NCBI RefSeq assembly: GCF_003432115.1
Contig: NZ_QWDC01000002.1
Coordinates: 992,001 to 1,056,000 of the forward strand
Source: Mucilaginibacter conchicola
GTDB lineage: Bacteria > Bacteroidota > Bacteroidia > Sphingobacteriales > Sphingobacteriaceae
Direction: 5' to 3'
Length of the DNA: 64,000 nt
In this document: piece after piece, positions 58,722-64,000 of the stretch
Numbering within the stretch: position 1 is the first letter of the stretch
How the letters are laid out: the number at the start of each line of letters is the position of its first letter
Program-made: the position numbers and the translations under genes
Notes under the pieces: model-generated
The model's database searches: none
Seen by the model: the letters and a program-made list of their open reading frames with translations, nothing else
What the model was told of the DNA's origin: nothing

Positions 58722-61223
58722 ATGATCAAAAAATTACTTACCACTTTTATAGCTGTATTTTGTTGCATTGCCGCCTTTGCGCAACAACTACAAACGCCCG
58801 AGCAATTCCTGGGTTATAAACTGGGCGAACACTTTACACCGCACTACCGCATTGTTGAGTATTTTAAATACGTGGCATCGGTTTCTAAAAACATTAAGCT
58901 GCAGCAGTTTGGCATTACCAATGAGGGCCGCCCGCAGATAGCGGTGTTTATTGCATCGGCAGATAACATTAACCGTTTAGATGAGATACGGCACAACAAC
59001 CTGCGCATTGCGGGGATTGAGAGCGGTGCAGCATCTGCCAATGCCCCGGTAATTACTTACCTGAGCTATAACGTACATGGTAATGAGCCTGCATCAAGCG
59101 AAGCCGCCATGTGGACGCTTTATGACCTGGTTGACCCTAACAATACCAAAATACAGGCCGAGCTGAAGAACATGGTTGTGATCATCGACCCATGTTTGAA
59201 CCCCGACGGGCGCGAGCGTTATGTGAATTTCTATAACTCGGTAGTGGGTGCTGTACCCAATGCCAGCCCCAATGCGCGCGAGCACCAGGAACCATGGCCA
59301 GGCGGCAGGGTAAACCATTACTACTTTGACCTTAACCGCGACTGGGCATGGCAGGCACAAAAAGAGACGCAAGCCCGTGTGGCGCTGTTTAACTCGTGGT
59401 TGCCGCAGATACATGTTGATTTTCACGAGCAGTATTATAACACGCCATACTATTTTGCCCCCGCTGCCGAGCCTTACCATAAGGATATTACCCAATGGCA
59501 GCGCGATTTTCAGGTGACCATTGGTAAGAACAACGCAAAACATTTTGACGCCAACGGCTGGATGTATTTTACCAAACAGGAGTTCGACCTGCTGTATCCA
59601 TCTTACGGCGATACTTATCCATTGTACAATGGCTCCATCGGCATGACGTATGAGCAGGGCGGCATAGGGGCAGGCCTTGCTATTATTACCAGCACCGGCG
59701 ATACGCTGACCCTTGCCCAGCGCATTGCGCACCACCACGAAACAGGCCTGGCTACTATCGAAGCAGTATCAGCCAACGGCCAGAAAGTGGTGAGCGAGTT
59801 TAAAAAGTTTTATGATAACAGCCGCCAAAACCCGCCGGGGCAATTTAAAACATACATTATTAAAAACGATAACAACGAGAAGGTGGAGCAACTGGCAAAA
59901 CTGCTTACCCGCAACGGTATCCAGTTTGGTTACGGCCTATCCAATAAAAGCGTGAATGGTTTTAACTATTTCAGTGGTGTTAACGAGCAATACAACGTGG
60001 GGCCGAATGATCTGGTAGTAAACGCCTATCAGCCTAAATCGGTATTGCTGCATGTGTTGCTGGAGCCTAAGACGGTGATACCAGATTCATCAACTTATGA
60101 TATCACTGCATGGTCATTACCTTATGCTTATGGATTGAAAGCTTACGGCTTAAAAGAATCATACAAACCGGCCAATGCCAACTGGAGTGTAACTAAAGCT
60201 ACACTCCCGGCCAATACAAAAGCGTATGCCTATGTTTCGGCGTGGCAATCCATTGCCGATGTTCGGTTTCTTTCGGCTTTGCTGAAACGAGGCATTAAAG
60301 TGCGCTACTCGCAAGATCCGTTTGAGGCGGCCGGTAAAAAATTTACCGCGGGCTCCTTGCTGGTGACACGCACCGGTAATGAGAAAATGGATTTCGACCG
60401 CGTGGTTACGCAGATAGCCTCGGAGCTGGGTCACGAGATAACGCCGCTGTCATCAGGCTTTGTAGATAAAGGATCGGATATCGGTTCGTTTGATATCAAA
60501 TATATCCGCAGGCCAAAGATAGCTTTGGTATCAGGCGATGGTATCAATTCAGAGTCGATGGGAGAGGTGTGGCACTTTATGGAACAGCAGATAGGGTATC
60601 CTATCAACCTTATCCGTTATCAGGACCTTAACCGCTTAAAACTGGCCGAGTACGATGTAATTGTATTGCCTGATGGCCGGTATAATGATCTATCAACAGA
60701 TAACCTGCAAAGTTGGATCCGCGATGGGGGTAAACTTATTGCCATGGAAAATGCCGTTGCATCATTGGTAGATAAAAAAGGCTTCGATATTAAAGCTAAA
60801 GAAGATAAGAAAAGCGACAAGCCCGCAGCTAAAGGTAAAGAACCGAAACGCCTTTATGCCGACCGCAACCGCGATGCCCTGCGCTCAAGTATCCCCGGTG
60901 CTATCTTTAAAGTAAATATGGATAACACCCATCCGCTGGGCTATGGCTTCCCTAACTATTACTACTCGCTAAAACTTAGTGAAGATATTTACGAACCGCT
61001 CGGCGAAGACGACTGGAGCGTGGGTACCATAGATAGCAAAGCTTATGTTGCCGGTTTTGCGGGCTTCCTTACCAAACAGAAATTAACCAGCGGCATGCTC
61101 ATGGGCGTGCAAAGCATTGGCCGCGGTTCGGTAGTTTACCTGGCCGATGATCCGCTGTTCCGCAGCTTTTGGGAGAATGGAAAGTTGCTGTTTAGTAATG
61201 CGGTGTTTATGGTGGGGCAGTAG
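58722..61223 (+). CDS. Exported M14-family zinc carboxypeptidase
   Basis: The 833 residues start with a Sec signal (about 1-20, ending AFAQ). Residues about 40-360 form the M14 fold, with zinc ligands H119 and E122 in NVHGNEPASSE, NPDGRERY, and a later histidine in VDFHEQYYNTPYYF (about residue 234). The second half has a GATase-like region (about 590-680, VSGDGINSESMGEVWHFMEQ and YDVIVLPDGRY), a form known from large Bacteroidota M14 proteins. Likely secreted to the periplasm or outside for peptide degradation; the substrate is unknown. Confidence 0.92.
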   Translation: MIKKLLTTFIAVFCCIAAFAQQLQTPEQFLGYKLGEHFTPHYRIVEYFKYVASVSKNIKLQQFGITNEGRPQIAVFIASADNINRLDEIRHNNLRIAGIESGAASANAPVITYLSYNVHGNEPASSEAAMWTLYDLVDPNNTKIQAELKNMVVIIDPCLNPDGRERYVNFYNSVVGAVPNASPNAREHQEPWPGGRVNHYYFDLNRDWAWQAQKETQARVALFNSWLPQIHVDFHEQYYNTPYYFAPAAEPYHKDITQWQRDFQVTIGKNNAKHFDANGWMYFTKQEFDLLYPSYGDTYPLYNGSIGMTYEQGGIGAGLAIITSTGDTLTLAQRIAHHHETGLATIEAVSANGQKVVSEFKKFYDNSRQNPPGQFKTYIIKNDNNEKVEQLAKLLTRNGIQFGYGLSNKSVNGFNYFSGVNEQYNVGPNDLVVNAYQPKSVLLHVLLEPKTVIPDSSTYDITAWSLPYAYGLKAYGLKESYKPANANWSVTKATLPANTKAYAYVSAWQSIADVRFLSALLKRGIKVRYSQDPFEAAGKKFTAGSLLVTRTGNEKMDFDRVVTQIASELGHEITPLSSGFVDKGSDIGSFDIKYIRRPKIALVSGDGINSESMGEVWHFMEQQIGYPINLIRYQDLNRLKLAEYDVIVLPDGRYNDLSTDNLQSWIRDGGKLIAMENAVASLVDKKGFDIKAKEDKKSDKPAAKGKEPKRLYADRNRDALRSSIPGAIFKVNMDNTHPLGYGFPNYYYSLKLSEDIYEPLGEDDWSVGTIDSKAYVAGFAGFLTKQKLTSGMLMGVQSIGRGSVVYLADDPLFRSFWENGKLLFSNAVFMVGQ

Positions 61224-61226
61224 AAG

Positions 61227-61339
61227 AAGAGTCAAGAAATAAGAATCAAGAATCAAGACAAGGATTTACAAATGAAAAGCCCCGTTACGACGCAACGGGG
61301 CTTTTTTCTTGTCTCTTGGTTCTTGCCTCTTGATTCTAA
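61227..61339. repeat. Inverted heptamer-repeat element, copy 4, with internal terminator
   Basis: Heptamers AAGAGTC, AAGAAAT, AAGAATC, AAGAATC, AAGACAA run tandem at 61227-61261. An inverted array (61309-61339, reverse complement AGAATCA, AGAGGCA, AGAACCA, AGAGACA) lies beyond a terminator. It fills the space between two convergent genes, the same design as at 14291-14422. Confidence 0.75.
61275..61306. terminator. Bidirectional intrinsic terminator
   Basis: AAAAGCCCCGTT and AACGGGGCTTTT pair perfectly around a 7-base loop, with T-runs on both strands. Confidence 0.92.
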
Positions 61340-61343
61340 GATC

Positions 61344-63830
61344 CTAATTCCCGCTTTTTACTCTGCCTTTTTCGTCGTCGGCGCCGCTTTGGTGCTGGCG
61401 CATTTTAATTTTGCTGTTGCCAAAGTTGTAGGTTAAGGTCAATCGGCCTAAACGGGTCTCGTTTTTCTGGCGAATAATTACGTGCGTGTTATCAAAATCA
61501 GTATTTACGTTGTTTTGGCGGGTGTTGAATATATCGGTTATACCCAATTTAACATTCAGCTTTTTGTTGGCGAATGAACGGCTTACACCGGCATCAACAG
61601 AATACTGCGGCCTTATCTCAAACGTTGAATAACGCAAAGCCGATTGGTAGTTTCCCGAAACCTCTGCTTTAAACCCGCTAAACAAAAATGTTTGGTTCAG
61701 GCGTGCCTGGTAAGCCAGTTTACCGGCATCAAGCTTGGTGTTTGATACCAAACCACTGCCAGAGCGAATGGTATCGGCACTGAATTTTTGGTAAAACAGT
61801 GTTCCATTAAAGTTACCACTCCACCATTTGGTAATGGTAAACGGCGTGTTGATGTTGGCGTTGTATGCATCCTGCGCCTTTATGTTCACGTTGGTTTGGT
61901 AGGTTGCCTTTGTAGCGGTGTCAGCAAATAATACCTGTACGTTAGCATCGGTTGTGCGGCTGTAACCTAATGTAAGGTTAACGGTTTTGTTGTAAGTGTA
62001 GCTTAACTCAAATGCGTTGGTGTATTGCGGGCGCAGGTTTTGGTTGCCTTCTTCGTAGGTGTACTGGTCCAGGTAGTATCTGAAAGGGTTAAGGTTATCA
62101 TAGTTAGGCCTATCTATACGGCGGCTGTAGCTTATGCCCAGTTCGTGCTTATCAGACAAAGTATGGTTGATAAACACACTCGGGAAAAAGTTAAGATAAT
62201 TGCGGTTGATAGCAACCGGCGCTTTCAGGTTAACATACAGCGTCCCGGTTGATGAGGTGTTCTCGGCTCTTAAACCCAATTGTACCGAGGTTTTTTTGAA
62301 CGTTTTACCCAGGTTAACATATCCTGCAGTGATCCTTTCGTTATAAACAAAACGGTTGGTACGGCTGGTATCGTTAATAAACGCGTGGCTGTTATTGGTG
62401 CTGGTATCAATCTGTGCCTGCAGGTCGTTATCTGTTTTTACTGAGCTAAATTTGGCACCGGCCTCAAACTTTAAAGTTTTGCTGATAGGCAGGGTGTAAT
62501 CTATCTTCTGTGTCCAGATGTTGATGGTTGATGGCGTTTGGTTCTTGATGTACAAAGGACGTATCTGGGTGCTGCCGTCTGGATTGTAGAAATAGGTATC
62601 GTAGTTAGCATCAGAGTTGTTGCGATATCTCGAGAAATCAACATCGGCGCTGATCTCCTGGCCAAGCGTATCTATCAGAAACTTATCGTTTACGTTGGCA
62701 GATATACTGCGATAGGTTTGTTTAATATCAGAGCGTGTGGTTTGGTAAGAATCGTTAGCTGCAGGAGTACGCCCTAACCAGGTAGTGCCGGTATTATCGT
62801 TATATTCGTTGGTGTAATCGCCATTCACCACAAAACCAATAGTATTCTTTTTTGATGTACCATAATCGGCCCCAAAACGGTAGTTGTTGTAGTGGGTATG
62901 GTTCATCATTTTGGTTTGCTGCTTAAAGTAGGTGCTTTTGTCGGCGCTGTCAATGCGACGATCAATGGCAATATTATTCTCGCGGTTAAAATCACCGCGC
63001 GAAAGGGTGGCAAACAAGTTAAGGTCGCCATTCTTATGGTTCAGCGTTAAACTGGTATTATCCCTGAAGTTTTTACCGTATGCTGCGTTGGCGGTTAAAC
63101 TGCCGTTGGTGCCCACCATCTTGTTCTTTTTAAGTTTTATGTTGATGATGCCCGAGTTGCCCGACGCATCGTATTTAGCCGATGGATTGGTGATCACCTC
63201 TATCGACTGGATGTTGGAGCCATCGGTAGAGCGCAAATAAGTAGTTAACTGCTGTGCCGACATGTAGGTTAGCTTATCGTTTATCATCACGGTAACACCC
63301 TGTTTACCTTTAAGGCTGATGTTATCGTCTTTATCAACAGTAACGCCAGGTGCACGTTCAAGGATTTCCAAAGCATTATTGCCCGCTGCTAATACGCTGT
63401 TCTCCACGTTCATTACGGTACGGTCGAGTTTTCGCTCTATTAGCGGTTTACTGGCTATCACGTTTACGCCCTGCAAACTACGACTGGCGGTAGCCATAGT
63501 TAGGGTAGGTGCTGTAACGGCGCTTTGGCTTACTTCAAAAGCGGGCGAAAATGATGGCTGATAACCTACGCTTGTGCCTTTTACAATGTATTTGCCGGCG
63601 CTGATCTTATCAAAAGTGTATTTACCTGCATCATTGGTCAACGTGCCTTTTACTACCGATGAATCTTTTGCGCGTAAAAGTGTTACGGTAGCATAATCAA
63701 CAGGTTTTGACTGCTCGTTAATGAAAGCGCCTGTTACGGATGATTGTGGCGGAGATGTATTTTGTGCTTTTGCCTGGCCATAGGTAAATGCCAGTAAAGC
63801 GATGGATAATATTCTGGTTAATTGTTTCAT
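61344..63830 (-). CDS. Outer-membrane beta-barrel protein with carboxypeptidase-like and plug domains
   Basis: The 828 residues start with a Sec signal (about 1-22, ending AKAQ). Then come a CarboxypepD_reg domain (about 30-115: SVTGAFINEQSKPVDYATVTLLRAKD), a TonB-plug-like domain (about 130-235: VMNVENSVLAAGNNALEILERAPGVTVDKDDN, then YLRSTDGSNIQSIEVITNPSAKYDASG) and a 22-strand barrel typical of the OMP_b-brl_3 family. No TonB box is evident at the start. The barrel ends in a positively charged tail (QSGADDEKGRVKSGN) after the last strand RLTLTYNFGNS. The transported molecule is unknown. Confidence 0.92.
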   Translation of the reverse strand: MKQLTRILSIALLAFTYGQAKAQNTSPPQSSVTGAFINEQSKPVDYATVTLLRAKDSSVVKGTLTNDAGKYTFDKISAGKYIVKGTSVGYQPSFSPAFEVSQSAVTAPTLTMATASRSLQGVNVIASKPLIERKLDRTVMNVENSVLAAGNNALEILERAPGVTVDKDDNISLKGKQGVTVMINDKLTYMSAQQLTTYLRSTDGSNIQSIEVITNPSAKYDASGNSGIINIKLKKNKMVGTNGSLTANAAYGKNFRDNTSLTLNHKNGDLNLFATLSRGDFNRENNIAIDRRIDSADKSTYFKQQTKMMNHTHYNNYRFGADYGTSKKNTIGFVVNGDYTNEYNDNTGTTWLGRTPAANDSYQTTRSDIKQTYRSISANVNDKFLIDTLGQEISADVDFSRYRNNSDANYDTYFYNPDGSTQIRPLYIKNQTPSTINIWTQKIDYTLPISKTLKFEAGAKFSSVKTDNDLQAQIDTSTNNSHAFINDTSRTNRFVYNERITAGYVNLGKTFKKTSVQLGLRAENTSSTGTLYVNLKAPVAINRNYLNFFPSVFINHTLSDKHELGISYSRRIDRPNYDNLNPFRYYLDQYTYEEGNQNLRPQYTNAFELSYTYNKTVNLTLGYSRTTDANVQVLFADTATKATYQTNVNIKAQDAYNANINTPFTITKWWSGNFNGTLFYQKFSADTIRSGSGLVSNTKLDAGKLAYQARLNQTFLFSGFKAEVSGNYQSALRYSTFEIRPQYSVDAGVSRSFANKKLNVKLGITDIFNTRQNNVNTDFDNTHVIIRQKNETRLGRLTLTYNFGNSKIKMRQHQSGADDEKGRVKSGN

Positions 63831-64000
63831 GGTTGAAAAAGTTTAGGCAATAGAAATCCACGAGGATATTGTCCTCTATTTTTTTGCCGGTAAAATAGTT
63901 TGAGTGTTTTGCGGAGTTCCCGCTATTAGTTATTCAAGGTAGTAGATGTTTCCATGCACGATGTATTTGTGTTTTCCCCTTCTTGCTGCCTAAGCAGCTA

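Noticed and set aside
59094..59738. Minus-strand frame of 214 codons
   Set aside because: Antisense to the M14 peptidase catalytic domain with its zinc motif.
63862..63998. Palindromes GAGGA-TATTG-TCCTC and GCTGC-CTAA-GCAGC upstream of the outer-membrane barrel gene
   Set aside because: Short, without a linked regulator or promoter match; 5-bp stems are expected by chance. I see no gene in the last 170 bases.

Overview
The window is bacterial chromosome from a member of the Bacteroidota, most likely family Sphingobacteriaceae and probably Mucilaginibacter or a close relative (inference). The support is: many promoters with a TAnnTTTG -7 box and no strong Shine-Dalgarno sequences; lipoproteins with C-x-K/D-rich starts; an S16 protein with a long Ala/Glu tail; a SusC-like N-terminal CarboxypepD_reg/plug fold in an outer-membrane protein; DUF4199, TM2/DUF2752 and PE-LIG-POL LigD genes; and dispersed intergenic palindromes of the kind seen in this group. 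Base composition is moderate, with AT-richer patches near 17.0-18.0, 25.5-26.2 and 53.7-55.1 kb. I found no tRNA, rRNA, CRISPR array or complete insertion sequence.

Layout. 1-5.3 kb: the 5' part of a ricin/beta-propeller lipoprotein gene running off the left edge, an OmpA-type lipoprotein, a small lipoprotein, threonine synthase and a VOC protein. 5.3-9.3 kb: ligD, a receiver-only response regulator, a nitroreductase. 9.4-17.9 kb: an AsmA-like/GT51 transglycosylase fusion, the mrp-nfu iron-sulfur pair, def with an M16 peptidase, hpt, and a bicistronic unit of a Cys-rich-tailed lipoprotein plus a 63-residue two-helix membrane protein. 18-26 kb: mfd, a small-membrane-protein cluster (DUF4199, DUF2752, two TM2 proteins and a 36-residue basic peptide), the Nif3 and zinc-ribbon pair. 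26.2-34.3 kb: a broken GIY-YIG gene inside inverted repeats, pfkA, split dsbD with birA, rsfS, ftsH and a LUD-domain protein. 34.4-42 kb: envelope proteins, a four-gene operon ending in a histidine kinase and LuxR-type regulator, a PA0069-type radical SAM protein and a large SPFH protein. 42.4-46.2 kb: the rpsP-rimM-trmD-rplS ribosomal set, interrupted by a three-gene insert. 46.5-54.8 kb: apaG, dusB, CPBP protease, DUF2007, cdsA, psd, a YugP-like metallopeptidase, a DAO-type oxidoreductase and an AT-rich membrane-protein pair. 55-64 kb: murF, recQ, an M14 peptidase and a large outer-membrane beta-barrel.

Most genes are housekeeping: translation, cell-wall and phospholipid synthesis, DNA repair, iron-sulfur assembly, protein quality control. 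The accessory interest lies in the 17-kb Cys-rich precursor-like gene with its small membrane partner, the GIY-YIG element, the promoter with two nested inverted repeats in front of the inserted XRE module, the rplS leader, and a recurring intergenic element made of heptamer repeats (consensus AAGAATC) in inverted orientation that appears four times.

Several start codons were moved downstream of the longest possible reading frame because the upstream part lies in a promoter or terminator, or because a signal peptide or conserved N-terminus begins later; these are stated in each entry. Product calls are from motifs and family knowledge read by eye; no database search was run.
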